A DNA stretch of 64,000 bases from Avedoeria sp964651245. GTDB lineage: Bacteria; Chloroflexota; Anaerolineae; Epilineales; Epilineaceae. How positions within the stretch are numbered: position 1 is the first letter of the stretch; every line of letters starts with the position of its first letter. The notes below the pieces were generated by a model. The model saw only the letters and a list, made by a program, of their open reading frames with translations. It was not told where the DNA came from and did not search any database. Positions 51,014 through 59,692 of this stretch are shown one piece after another. A program made the position numbers and the translations under genes. Where the stretch lies: the NCBI GenBank assembly GCA_964651245.1, contig CAZYVI010000020.1:20474-84473 (forward strand), given 5' to 3'.

Positions 51014-51783
51014 CTCATCCCCTCGCGCGCCACCTCGACCGACGCCGCGCAGCGCGCAGCCGCGTCGCGGCGCAGCGCGTCGAGGTCGGCGTCGGAGAAC
51101 ACGTGGGTGAGCAGCAAGCGCTGGGCGCCTGCCTCGGCCGCGGTCTGACCGGCTTCGTCCGGGGACTGGTGACCCGCATCGCCCGGATGCGCCGCGCGCG
51201 ACGTGAACGTCGACTCGAGCACCAGCAGGTCCGCGCCGCGCGCCAGCTCGGTGACGGGCACCGACGGGCCGCCATCGGCGCCGTAGACGATCGAGCGGCC
51301 GCGGGCGTCGGTGAACCGCATCGCCCAGCACGGCACGTAGTGGCGGGTAGGCGCGAACGTCACCCGCACCCCGCCCAGCGCCAGGCCGGCGTCCGGATCG
51401 TACGTCCGCAGCGCGAAGTCGACCGACCAGAAGTCGTCGCCGCGCGCGTCGTCGCCGTCGTCGGCGAACGCGCCGCCCAGCCGGGCGAGCTGGCCGTCCA
51501 TGCCGGGCGCGACGTAGAGCGGCAGCCGCTCCGCCCGACGCGGCTCCGGCCCGTAGCGCAGCGTCTGGCGCAGCGCGACGAGGTCGAGGCAGTGGTCGGG
51601 ATGGCCGTGGCTGATCAGCACGGCGGTCAGGTCGGCGGGCGACACCACCTGGAGGAGCCGCCCGACGACGCCGGCGCCGCAGTCGACGAGGATGCGCGCG
51701 CCGTCGGCCTCCAACAGGTAGCCGCTGCACGCGCCGCCCGGGTTGGGCCGCACGGCGCTGGCGCCGAGCACCGTCCAGCGCAC
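51001..51783 (-). CDS. MBL-fold metallo-hydrolase (RNase Z/phosphodiesterase-like)
   Basis: 260 residues from a GTG. The metal site is HGHPDH (ISHGHPDHCLDL), with supporting YLLEADGARILVDCGAG, RHYVPCWAMRF and the distal DLLVLESTFTSR and LLLTHVFSDAD. The layout matches the beta-CASP-free RNase Z/ElaC and phosphodiesterase group; the substrate may be a tRNA 3' end or a cyclic nucleotide. It lies 15 bases after lepB and its 3' end overlaps the cytochrome b5-like frame. Confidence 0.85.
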   Translation of the reverse strand: MRWTVLGASAVRPNPGGACSGYLLEADGARILVDCGAGVVGRLLQVVSPADLTAVLISHGHPDHCLDLVALRQTLRYGPEPRRAERLPLYVAPGMDGQLARLGGAFADDGDDARGDDFWSVDFALRTYDPDAGLALGGVRVTFAPTRHYVPCWAMRFTDARGRSIVYGADGGPSVPVTELARGADLLVLESTFTSRAAHPGDAGHQSPDEAGQTAAEAGAQRLLLTHVFSDADLDALRRDAAARCAASVEVAREGMSWTV

Positions 51784-51798
51784 GCGCGCCCGCCCCCG

Positions 51799-52473
51799 TC
51801 AGCCGCCGCGGCGCCCGGCCGGCGGCGCGTCGGACGGGACGACACCCCACGCCCGGCGCGGCCAGACACTCAACCACACCTTGCCGACGACCCGCGACTC
51901 CGCCAACCCGGCGTCGCGCCACAGGCGCGAGTCGCTGGAGGCCGGTCGGTTGTCGCCCAGGACGAACAGGTGGTCGGTCGGCACCACGTACGGACCGAAC
52001 GCCGTGGCGTCGAGCCGCGGCAGCCACGGCTCGTCGATCCGCGCGCCGTCGACGAACACCTGGCCCGAGCGGACCTGCACGGCTTCGCCGGGCAGGGCGA
52101 TGATGCGCTTGATGTAGTCCTTGTCCGGCGTGTCGGGGGCGTGGAAGACGATCACGTCGCCGCGCTCCGGCTCGCCGAAGCGGTAGGCGAGCTTGTTGAC
52201 CAGCACCCACTCGCCGTCGAAGAAGTTGGGCTCCATGCTGGTGCCCTCGACGATCGTGCTCTGCAGCGCGAACTGCAGCACGAAGTACAGCACCCCCGCC
52301 AACAGCGCCGCCTCGGCCACGTCGCGCAGCACGACGCCGAGGATGCGCAGCACCCGGCGGCCGAGCGACGGGCGCGCGCTTGGGTCCGCGCCGTCGACGC
52401 CCAGGGCGGGCGCCTCGAACGGCGCCGGCGGGTGGGCGGGCGGAACAGGATCCGGGGGGTGCGGGTCGATCAC
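51799..52473 (-). CDS. lepB: Signal peptidase I (third copy)
   Basis: 224 residues from a GTG. A Pro-rich cytosolic N-terminus precedes one transmembrane helix (AEAALLAGVLYFVLQFALQ), then TIVEGTSMEPNFFDGEWVLV with the catalytic Ser, RGDVIVFHAPDTPDKDYIKRIIALPGE with the catalytic Lys, and VLGDNRPASSDSR. It removes signal peptides of exported proteins. TATAAT lies eight bases before the start, which would give an essentially leaderless transcript. Confidence 0.93.
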   Translation of the reverse strand: MIDPHPPDPVPPAHPPAPFEAPALGVDGADPSARPSLGRRVLRILGVVLRDVAEAALLAGVLYFVLQFALQSTIVEGTSMEPNFFDGEWVLVNKLAYRFGEPERGDVIVFHAPDTPDKDYIKRIIALPGEAVQVRSGQVFVDGARIDEPWLPRLDATAFGPYVVPTDHLFVLGDNRPASSDSRLWRDAGLAESRVVGKVWLSVWPRRAWGVVPSDAPPAGRRGG

Positions 52474-52481
52474 GGCGGCCG

Positions 52482-52487
52482 ATTATA
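52482..52487 (-). promoter_or_regulatory. -10 element eight bases before the lepB start
   Basis: TATAAT on the minus strand (52487-52482), followed by eight bases and the GTG at 52473. Transcription would start at or next to the start codon. There is no recognisable -35. Confidence 0.55.
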
Positions 52488-52806
52488 GCGGATCGGCGCG
52501 CGGCGCCGCTCCGGCCGGCGTCGCTGCGTCCGCGCCGTCGCCGGCGACGTCGGCCGCCGCCTCGTCCGGGGACGAAAGGGGCGCGCCGCAGTACGGGCAG
52601 TGCGACCAACCGGGCTCGAGCACGCTGTTGTGACAGCGCTGGCAGATGACCAGGGGCGGCTCGGCCGGCGCGGCATCGAAGCCGTAGAGCTGTCGGGCCG
52701 TGCGGGCCACGACGCGCAGCAGCAGGTACACCGGCGAGGCCACCAGCACGAAGATGGCCGCCGTCCGTACGCAGCCGCCTCCGTCGGCGGGCTCGATCGT
52801 CGTCAT
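52483..52806 (-). CDS. Small membrane protein with a zinc ribbon
   Basis: 107 residues. One transmembrane helix (AAIFVLVASPVYLLLRVV) is followed by a rubredoxin-like zinc ribbon with CQRC and CPYC (ICQRCHNSVLEPGWSHCPYCGAPLSS) and an acidic Ala-rich tail. Zinc ribbons of this kind mediate protein or nucleic-acid contacts; the target is unknown. It is the first gene of the minus-strand cluster with lepB and the MBL hydrolase. Confidence 0.75.
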   Translation of the reverse strand: MTTIEPADGGGCVRTAAIFVLVASPVYLLLRVVARTARQLYGFDAAPAEPPLVICQRCHNSVLEPGWSHCPYCGAPLSSPDEAAADVAGDGADAATPAGAAPRADPL

Positions 52807-52945
52807 GGCGCAAGGGTAGCCGCCGGGCGGAGGGAGTCAACGTGTCGCCCGCTGCTCGCGTCGTGGCCGGCGCGTCGCGCCGCGGCCCGGGCAGCTCCCG
52901 CCGCCGCAGCGGGTCGGGCCGGCCGAGGCGGTCGGTCCGGGCGGG

Positions 52946-52951
52946 TATAAT
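52946..52951 (+). promoter_or_regulatory. -10 element eight bases before the FHA operon start
   Basis: TATAAT followed by CGGCGGCC and the ATG at 52960. The arrangement mirrors the lepB promoter at 52482 and predicts a leaderless mRNA for the first gene of the 11-kb operon. Confidence 0.6.
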
Positions 52952-52959
52952 CGGCGGCC

Positions 52960-53700
52960 ATGGCGCCCATCGCGCGGTTCGAGGCCTGGGTGCGCGGCGT
53001 CGTCGAGGGACGCCTCGGGACGTGGCTCGGCGCGCGCCTGCAGCCGGTCGACATCGCGCGCCAGCTCGCCGCGTTCATGGACGGCCACCTCACGGTCGGC
53101 AGCGCGTCGCGCTACGCCCCCAACAGCTTCCGGGTCTATCTGGCGCCGCGCGTCATGGCCGGCTTCAGCGGCTACCGCCAGGCCCTGGCCGACGAGCTCG
53201 CGGCCGGCGCGGTCGCGCACGCCCAGGCCAGCGGCTATCGGTTCCTCGGCCGCGTGCGCGTCGCGCTGCTGGCCGACGAGCGCCTGCCGGCGCATCGCGT
53301 CCGGGTCGAGGCCGACGTCGTCGACCGCGACGCCATGACGGGCGGCGACCTCGGCGTGACGACGCCGTTGGCCGTCCCGCCGGCCGCCCCCGCGCCGGAC
53401 GCCGGCCCGCCGGCCGCGCAGCTCGTCGGCGCCCACGGCCGCCGCGCGCTGCCGCGCGCCGACGGCGACGTGCTGCGGATCGGGCGGGCGCTCGACAACG
53501 ACGTGATCTTGTCGAACGCCTCGGTGTCGCGCCATCACGCCCGCCTCACGGCGCGCGGCGGCGCCTGGCTCGTCGAGGACCTCGGCAGCCGGCACGGCAC
53601 GGTCGTGAACGGGCGGCGCGTCGAGCGCGCCCTGCTGCGCCCCGGCGACGAGCTGGTCGTCGGGGCCGAGCGGCTTCGCATCGAGGTCGAACCGCGGTGA
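52960..53700 (+). CDS. fhaA: FhaA-like protein (DUF3662 plus FHA domain)
   Basis: 246 residues. The N-terminal DUF3662 domain (FEAWVRGVVEGRLGTWLGARLQPVDIARQLAAFMDG, YAPNSFRVYLAP) is followed by an Ala/Pro linker and an FHA domain: VLRIGRALDNDVILSNASVSRHHARLTARGGAWLVEDLGSRHGTVVNGRRV. FHA domains bind phosphothreonine. In actinobacteria FhaA binds the MviN/MurJ pseudokinase complex and links Ser/Thr phosphorylation to cell-wall synthesis. Here it heads an operon with RodA and a class B PBP. No kinase is in the window. Confidence 0.88.
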   Translation: MAPIARFEAWVRGVVEGRLGTWLGARLQPVDIARQLAAFMDGHLTVGSASRYAPNSFRVYLAPRVMAGFSGYRQALADELAAGAVAHAQASGYRFLGRVRVALLADERLPAHRVRVEADVVDRDAMTGGDLGVTTPLAVPPAAPAPDAGPPAAQLVGAHGRRALPRADGDVLRIGRALDNDVILSNASVSRHHARLTARGGAWLVEDLGSRHGTVVNGRRVERALLRPGDELVVGAERLRIEVEPR

Positions 53701-54158
53701 CGGCGAGCGAGGCCGAGCTGGTGATCGCGCGCGCCCTGGTCCTCATCGGGCTCTACGGCTTCCTGGCGCTCGTCGGCCTGGCGGCCTGGCACGACCTGCG
53801 GGCGGCCGGTCGCGGCGCCCGCGGCGTGCGGTCCGCGGCCGGCGCGCGCTTGATCGTCCTCGATGGCGGGGCCAGCGACCGCGCGCCCGGGACCCAGTTC
53901 GAGCTGCGCCCCGTCACCGGCATCGGCCGCGACCTCGACAACGACGTCGTCCTCGCCGACGCCACGATCTCGGGCCGCCACGCGGTCCTGACGCGCCGCG
54001 ACGGCGCCTGGTGGATCGAGGACCTGGGCAGCCGCAACGGCGTGCGGGTCAACCAGGCGTCCATCGGTCCGGCGGTGCCGTACGTGGTGCGCTCCGGCGA
54101 CGCGATCACGCTGGGCGCGGTGCGGCTGCGGCTCGTCTGCCCGGACGACGCCGCGTGA
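53697..54158 (+). CDS. fhaB: FhaB-like membrane-anchored FHA protein
   Basis: 153 residues from a GTG overlapping the fhaA-like stop (GTGA). An N-terminal transmembrane helix (ARALVLIGLYGFLALVGLAAW) is followed by one FHA domain with GIGRDLDNDVVLADATISGRHAVLTRRDGAWWIEDLGSRNGVRVN. The conserved Gly-Arg, Ser-Gly-Arg-His and Asn-Gly residues of phosphothreonine binding are present. It corresponds to FhaB/FipA of the actinobacterial cell-division operon. Confidence 0.88.
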   Translation: MTASEAELVIARALVLIGLYGFLALVGLAAWHDLRAAGRGARGVRSAAGARLIVLDGGASDRAPGTQFELRPVTGIGRDLDNDVVLADATISGRHAVLTRRDGAWWIEDLGSRNGVRVNQASIGPAVPYVVRSGDAITLGAVRLRLVCPDDAA

Positions 54159-55453
54159 CCGCCCGGCGCCGCCGGGCGCGGCGGCGGGAGTTCGTGTTGC
54201 TGGCCGTGGCGACCGTCACGGCGCTGGCCGCGGCCTGGTCGTGGTCCGTCGCCGCCGACGGGACGGCGGGCGCCGTCGACGTCGCTGCGGTCGGGGCGGT
54301 GATGGCGTGCTACGCCGCGCTGCACGCCGCGCTGACGTGGCGCGCGCCGGGCGCCGATCCGTACCTCGTACCGGTCGTGGCCCTGCTCGGCGGGCTCGGG
54401 CTCGTGCTCGTCCGTCGGCTGGCGCCCGGTTTCGCCGCCGCCGAACTGCGCTGGCAGCTGTTGGCGGTGGCGGCGGTGGCCGTGACCGCCCTGGGACCAT
54501 GGGACACCCGCCTGCTGCAGCGCTACCGCTACTCGATCGCGCTGGCCGGCATCGCGTTGGTGGGCGTCACGCTGCTCTTCGGGCGCGCCGCGGCCGACGC
54601 CGCGCCGGGCTCGCCGCGGCTCTGGCTCGGGGTCGGCCGCTGGGCGTTCCAGCCGTCGGAGGTGATGAAGCTCGTCCTGATCGTCTTCCTGGCCGGCTAC
54701 ATCGACGAGCGCCGCGAGCTGCTGCGGGAGGCGGGTCCGCGCCTCGGCCGGTGGCGCCTGCCGCCGGTGCCGTACTTGGCGCCGCTTGGCGTCATGCTGG
54801 GCCTCACGCTCGGCCTGTTCGTGGCGCAGCGCGACCTCGGCGCCGCGCTGCTACTGTTCGCGATCACGGTCGGGATGTTGTACCTGGCGACGCTGCGCGG
54901 CGACGTCGTCGGCGGCGCCGTGGCGGCGTTCGGCGTCGGCGCGGCGCTGCTGCACCGCCACGTCGGCATCGTGGCCACCCGGGTTGCGATCTGGCGCGAT
55001 CCGTGGAGTGACAGCCAGGGCGCCGGCTTCCAGCTGGTGCAGGGCCTGCTGGCGATGGCCGGCGGCGGCGTGATCGGCGCCGGGATCGGCGGCGGCTTCC
55101 CCACGTCGATTCCGGCCGTGCACACGGACTACATCTTCGCTGCGGCGGTCGAGGAGCTCGGGGTGGCGGGCGCGACCGCGATCCTGGCCCTCTACGGCGT
55201 CATGGCGTGGCGCGGCTTCGCCATCGCGCTCGGCGCCCGGCGCTCGTTCGACGCGCACCTGGCGGCCGGCCTGACGCTCGGCTTCGTGTTCCAGGAGGCG
55301 ATCATCGTCGGCGGCAACCTACGGCTCATGCCCCTCACCGGCATCACGCTGCCGTTCCTGTCGTACGGCGGCTCGTCGCTGCTGGTGTGCGCCGTCAGCA
55401 TCGGCCTGCTGCTGCGGATCAGCCGACCGTCGCCGGAAGCGCCCGGGCGATGA
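54155..55453 (+). CDS. rodA: FtsW/RodA/SpoVE-family peptidoglycan glycosyltransferase
   Basis: 432 residues from a GTG overlapping the FHA gene (GTGA). About 12 transmembrane segments carry the SEDS motifs: WLGVGRWAFQPSEVMKLVLIVFLAGY, FVAQRDLGAALLLFA and the C-terminal LTGITLPFLSYGGSSLL. SEDS proteins polymerise lipid II together with a class B PBP, encoded next. RodA versus FtsW cannot be decided from sequence alone, but the operon order matches actinobacterial rodA-pbpA. Confidence 0.93.
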   Translation: MTARRRRARRREFVLLAVATVTALAAAWSWSVAADGTAGAVDVAAVGAVMACYAALHAALTWRAPGADPYLVPVVALLGGLGLVLVRRLAPGFAAAELRWQLLAVAAVAVTALGPWDTRLLQRYRYSIALAGIALVGVTLLFGRAAADAAPGSPRLWLGVGRWAFQPSEVMKLVLIVFLAGYIDERRELLREAGPRLGRWRLPPVPYLAPLGVMLGLTLGLFVAQRDLGAALLLFAITVGMLYLATLRGDVVGGAVAAFGVGAALLHRHVGIVATRVAIWRDPWSDSQGAGFQLVQGLLAMAGGGVIGAGIGGGFPTSIPAVHTDYIFAAAVEELGVAGATAILALYGVMAWRGFAIALGARRSFDAHLAAGLTLGFVFQEAIIVGGNLRLMPLTGITLPFLSYGGSSLLVCAVSIGLLLRISRPSPEAPGR

Positions 55454-56964
55454 GCCCGCCCGACGACGTGCTGCGCACCGGCACGCTGCGGTTGGCGGCC
55501 GTCGCCGCGGCGCTCCTGGTGGCCCAGGCGGCGGCCACGGCCTTCTGGGGTTTCGTGCGGGCGCCCGCGCTCGCCGACCGACCCGACAACCCGCGCCGCA
55601 TCGCGTTCGACGCGCGCATCCGGCGCGGGCGGCTGCTCGACCGGGCCGGCGTCGAGCTGGCGGTGACCCGCTTCGACGACGGCACGGCCCAACGCGTGTA
55701 TCCGGTGCCCGCCGCCGCGCCGGTGACCGGCTACCAGACCTGGCGCTACGGCGCCGGCGCCCTGCCCGGCGCCAGCTACGGCGCCGGCGGCGCCGAGGCC
55801 GCCTACGACCCCGCGCTGCGCGGCGACCTCGGCCGCTCGCTCGGGCAGGCGATGGGCAGCCTCGTGCTCGGGCGACCGCAGGTCGGCCACGACGTCGTGC
55901 TCACGCTGGACGCCGGCTTGCAGACGCTGGCGGCCGAGGCGCTGGGCGAGCGCGAAGGGGCGGTGGTGGCGGTCGATGTCGCCGACGGGGCGGTGCGGGC
56001 GCTCGTCAGCCAGCCGACGTTCGACCCGGCCGCGCTGGACGCCGGCACGATCGCGGCCGACGACCCGCGCCAGCCGCTGTTCAACCGCGCGCTGCAGGGC
56101 CGCTACCCGCCCGGCTCGACGCTCAAGGCCGTCACCCTGGCCGCCGCCCTGGCCGAGGACGTGGTCCGGCTCGACGACGTCGTCGACGACGGCGCCGGAG
56201 CGGTCGAGGCGTTCGACGGCTTCGCCGTGCGCTGCAACAACGAGCCCGAGGGCGTGGTGCGCTTCGACATCGCCCACGCCTTCGCCTACAGCTGCAACCT
56301 GACGTTCGCCCGCCTCGGGCGCGATCTGGGCCGGGCGCGCTGGGTCGAGCATGCCCGGGCGTTCGGTCTCGACGACGCCGTGCCGTTTCCGCTGGCGACG
56401 GCGGCGGGCCAGCTGTCCAACGACGACGCCATGCCGCTGCCCGAGCTCGTCAGCGCCGCCTTCGGCCAGGGCGAGGTCCTGGTCACGCCGCTTCACATGG
56501 CGCTGGTGGCGGCCGCGCTGGCGGGGGACGGCCGGGTGCCGACGCCCTACCTGCTGGCCGACGTGCCCGGCGTGCGCTGGTGGTCGATCGGCGACGAGCG
56601 GGGCGCGTGGCGGCGGGCGGTGCGGGCGGCGGTGGCGCGCGACGTCCGGCGGGCGATGGTCACGGCGGCCGAGACGGGCTACCTCGGCCCGATCCAGGCG
56701 CCCGGCGGGCCGACGGTCGGCGGCAAGACGGGCACCGCCGAGGTCGCCGACGGCCGGCCCCACGCCTGGTTCATCGGCTTCGCGCCGGCCGACGCGCCGA
56801 AGGTGGCGGTGGCGGTGCTCGTCGTCCACGGCGGCGAGGGGGCGCGGGCGGCGGCGCCGATCGCCGGGCGCGTCCTGGCGGCGGCCGTGGCCGCGGGCGG
56901 GGCGTCGGCTACAATCGCGCCCAGCGGGGCCGGCCGGCTCCGCTGGGCGCGGAGCAGGCGATGA
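55450..56964 (+). CDS. pbpA: Class B penicillin-binding protein (PBP2/PbpA-like transpeptidase)
   Basis: 504 residues from ATG 55450 (ATGA overlap with rodA). An N-terminal membrane helix (LAAVAAALLVAQAAATAFWGF) and a short dimerisation/pedestal region precede the transpeptidase domain with SxxK Ser223-Thr-Leu-Lys226 (PPGSTLK), SxN at Ser281 (YSCN) and KTG at Lys426 (GGKTGTAEV). It crosslinks peptidoglycan as partner of the SEDS protein. It is shorter than MrdA and similar to mycobacterial PbpA. Its last bases overlap purB. Confidence 0.93.
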   Translation: MSPPDDVLRTGTLRLAAVAAALLVAQAAATAFWGFVRAPALADRPDNPRRIAFDARIRRGRLLDRAGVELAVTRFDDGTAQRVYPVPAAAPVTGYQTWRYGAGALPGASYGAGGAEAAYDPALRGDLGRSLGQAMGSLVLGRPQVGHDVVLTLDAGLQTLAAEALGEREGAVVAVDVADGAVRALVSQPTFDPAALDAGTIAADDPRQPLFNRALQGRYPPGSTLKAVTLAAALAEDVVRLDDVVDDGAGAVEAFDGFAVRCNNEPEGVVRFDIAHAFAYSCNLTFARLGRDLGRARWVEHARAFGLDDAVPFPLATAAGQLSNDDAMPLPELVSAAFGQGEVLVTPLHMALVAAALAGDGRVPTPYLLADVPGVRWWSIGDERGAWRRAVRAAVARDVRRAMVTAAETGYLGPIQAPGGPTVGGKTGTAEVADGRPHAWFIGFAPADAPKVAVAVLVVHGGEGARAAAPIAGRVLAAAVAAGGASATIAPSGAGRLRWARSRR

Positions 56965-58382
56965 TCGACCACGACACCTTCCACAGCGCCCTCGGCTGGC
57001 GCTACGGCTCGCCGGCGATGCGCACGCTGTGGAGCGAGGCCCACAAGCGGCGGCTGATGCGCCGCGTCTGGCTGGCGCTGGCCGAGGCGCAGCACGACGC
57101 CGGCCTTGTCGGCGCCGAGGCGATCGCCGACCTGCGTCGGACCGTCGACGACATCGACATCGCCCGCGCCGCGGCGCACGAGGCCACCACCCAGCACGAC
57201 GTCATGGCCGAGATCCTGGCCTGGGCCGAGCAGATCGGACCGTCGGGCGGGGTGATCCACCTCGGGGCGACGAGCGCCGACATCACCGACAACGTCGACA
57301 CGATGCGGCTGCGCGACGGGCTGGCGCTCGTGCGCGAGGCGCTCGCCGGGCTCGTGTCCGCCCTGGCCGACCGCGTCGAGGCCACGGCCGACGTCGCCTG
57401 CCTGGGCTGGACGCACCTCCAGCCCGCCGCGCCGACCACGGTCGGCTATCGGCTGGCGTTCGCGCTCCAGGACTTCATCGCCGACCTGGCCGCCGTCGAC
57501 GAGGCCGGACGCGGTCTGCGGGCCAAGGGCTTCAAGGGCGCCGTCGGCACCAGCGCCAGCTACGCGGCGCTGCTGGACGGCTCGACGACGACGCCGGCGG
57601 CCCTCGAGCGCGCGGCGTGCGACCGGCTCGGCCTGGCGCCGGCGCTCGTCACGAGCCAGGTCGTCAGCCGCAAGGTCGAGTGGCGGGTGCTCAACGCCTT
57701 GGCCGGGATCGGCGCCACGGCCGCGCAGCTGGCCTTCAACGTGCGGTTGCTGCAGAGTCCGCCGTTCGGCGAGTGGTCCGAGGGCTTTGCGCCCGGCCAG
57801 GTCGGCTCGAGCGCGATGCCCTGGAAACGCAACCCGATCCACGCCGAGAACGTCGACTCGCTGGCCCGGCAGCTGGCCGTGCTGCCGCAGGTGGCCTGGC
57901 ACAACGCCGCCGCGTGCCTGCTGGAGCGCACCCTCGACGACTCCGCCAACCGCCGCCTCGTGCTGCCCGACGCCTTCCTCCTGGCCGACGAGATCGTGCG
58001 CCGCACCCGCCGCCTGGTCGACCGCTGGGCGCTCGACGCTGCCGCCGTCGACGGCAACCTGGCGCGCTTCGGGCCGTTCGTCGCCACCGAGCGGGTCCTG
58101 GTGGCGGCCGCCGGGCGCGGCGCCGATCGCCAGGCACTGCACGAGCGGATCCGTCAGCACAGCCTGGCGGCATGGGCGACCGTCGCCGAGGGCGGTTCGA
58201 ACCCGTTGCCCGACCTGCTGGCGGCCGACCCCGTGATCACGGCCTGGGTCGCCGCGGACGAGGTGCGGGCGCTGGCGACGGACGCCCGCGCCCATGTCGG
58301 CGACGCCGCCGACCGCGCCCGCGCCTGCGCCGCCGCGGCGCGGGCCGCGATCGGCGCGCCGGATCGCCCGCCGGCCGGCTGA
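56961..58382 (+). CDS. purB: Adenylosuccinate lyase
   Basis: 473 residues. The fumarase/aspartase superfamily signature is GSSAMPWKRNPIHAEN, with further conserved segments VIHLGATSADITDN, LGWTHLQPAAPTTVGYR and RTLDDSANRRLVLPDAF. It catalyses two steps of purine synthesis: release of fumarate from SAICAR, and from adenylosuccinate to give AMP. ATG 56961 has GGAGCAGG upstream and overlaps the PBP gene's end. A TACAAT at 56910 may add an internal promoter. Confidence 0.95.
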   Translation: MIDHDTFHSALGWRYGSPAMRTLWSEAHKRRLMRRVWLALAEAQHDAGLVGAEAIADLRRTVDDIDIARAAAHEATTQHDVMAEILAWAEQIGPSGGVIHLGATSADITDNVDTMRLRDGLALVREALAGLVSALADRVEATADVACLGWTHLQPAAPTTVGYRLAFALQDFIADLAAVDEAGRGLRAKGFKGAVGTSASYAALLDGSTTTPAALERAACDRLGLAPALVTSQVVSRKVEWRVLNALAGIGATAAQLAFNVRLLQSPPFGEWSEGFAPGQVGSSAMPWKRNPIHAENVDSLARQLAVLPQVAWHNAAACLLERTLDDSANRRLVLPDAFLLADEIVRRTRRLVDRWALDAAAVDGNLARFGPFVATERVLVAAAGRGADRQALHERIRQHSLAAWATVAEGGSNPLPDLLAADPVITAWVAADEVRALATDARAHVGDAADRARACAAAARAAIGAPDRPPAG

Positions 58383-58384
58383 CC

Positions 58385-59692
58385 GTGCCCGGCGCGACCG
58401 ACGACGTCGGCGCCGCGCGGCTGCTGTCGGCCGCGGCCCGCGCCGCCCTCGACGCGATCGCCGCGGCCGCCGACGGCCTGGGGTGGCCGGCGTACGTCGT
58501 GGGCGGACTGCCGCGCGACGCCCTGCTGGGCCGACACGAGGCGCCCGACCTCGACGTCGTCATCGCCGGCGACGCACTGGCGGTGGCGGACGCCGTGCGC
58601 ACGGCGGCCGGCGGGCGCGTCGTCCGGCACCCGCGGTTCCTGACCGCCACCTGGCGCAACGGCGGCGCCGCGATCGACCTCGTGACCGCGCGGCGCGAGC
58701 GCTACCCGGCGCCGGGCGCCCTGCCGGTCGTGACGCCGGGCACGCTCGACGACGACCTGGCGCGGCGCGACTTCACCGTGAACACGCTGGCCCTGCCGGT
58801 GGTCGTCGGCGGCTTCGGCGCGCTCATCGACCGCTTCGGCGCGCGCAACGACCTGGCGCAGGGCGTCGTGCGCGTCCTCCACCCGGCCAGCTTCCGCGAC
58901 GACCCGACCCGGCTGCTGCGCGCGGTGCGGACCGAGGCGCGGCTGGGCTTTCGCATGGACCCCGACACCGAGTTCCTCGCCCGCGACGGGGTGACGGGCC
59001 TGGCGGCGCTCTCGGCGGCGCGGCTGCGCGGCGAGCTGGTGCGGCTGTTCGCCGAACCGCGCCCGGACGCCGCGCTGCGTCGTCTCGAGGCGCTCGGCGC
59101 CCTGGCGGTCCTCGGCCCGGCGCCGCTCGTCGCGGGCGACGCCGAGGCGCTCGCCGCCCGCCTCGCCGCCCGCCGCGCTCGGCTGGCGCCGGCCGACGCC
59201 GCGCAGCCGCTGGCGCTGGCCGCCTGGCTGGCGGCCCAGGGACCGGCCGGCGTCGCCGCGGCCGCGCGCCTGGGGCTTTCGGCGCGCCTGGCGGCCGACA
59301 TCGCCCGCGCCGTCGCCTGCGCCGCTGACCCGCGGCTCGCCGACGGCGCGGCGCCGGCGAGCGCCGTGAACGCGGCGCTCGCGGCGCGCCACCCGACGCC
59401 GGTGGCGCTCGTCCTGGCCGCCGTGGTGGCCGACGACGGGGTGCGCGACCGTCTCGACGCCTACGCCACCCGCTGGGCCGGCCGGACGCCGCCCATCGAC
59501 GGCGACGACGTGGTGGCCTTGGGCGTGCCGCGCGGACCGGCGGTGGGCCGCGTGCTCGCGGCGGTGCGCGCCGCCTGGTGGGACGGCGCGGTCCAGACGC
59601 GCGCCGACGCGCTCGCGCTGGCGCGGCAGCAGGCGAAGGCCGACGCGGCTCGCGGCGACGAAGGATTCGGCGCCGCGCCGCCGATGCTATGA
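58385..59692 (+). CDS. tRNA nucleotidyltransferase/poly(A) polymerase family protein
   Basis: 435 residues from a GTG two bases after purB. Head domain YVVGGLPRDALLGRHEAPDLDVVI contains the GG...R-D and DxD catalytic motifs of class II nucleotidyltransferases; RRDFTVNTLAL and RFRDDPTRLLRAVRTEARLGF are the neck motifs. The C-terminal part is helical and Ala-rich. The enzyme adds CCA, C, CC or A to tRNA 3' ends, or adds poly(A); sequence alone cannot decide. Ends in ATGA overlapping the next lepB. Confidence 0.9.
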   Translation: MPGATDDVGAARLLSAAARAALDAIAAAADGLGWPAYVVGGLPRDALLGRHEAPDLDVVIAGDALAVADAVRTAAGGRVVRHPRFLTATWRNGGAAIDLVTARRERYPAPGALPVVTPGTLDDDLARRDFTVNTLALPVVVGGFGALIDRFGARNDLAQGVVRVLHPASFRDDPTRLLRAVRTEARLGFRMDPDTEFLARDGVTGLAALSAARLRGELVRLFAEPRPDAALRRLEALGALAVLGPAPLVAGDAEALAARLAARRARLAPADAAQPLALAAWLAAQGPAGVAAAARLGLSARLAADIARAVACAADPRLADGAAPASAVNAALAARHPTPVALVLAAVVADDGVRDRLDAYATRWAGRTPPIDGDDVVALGVPRGPAVGRVLAAVRAAWWDGAVQTRADALALARQQAKADAARGDEGFGAAPPML

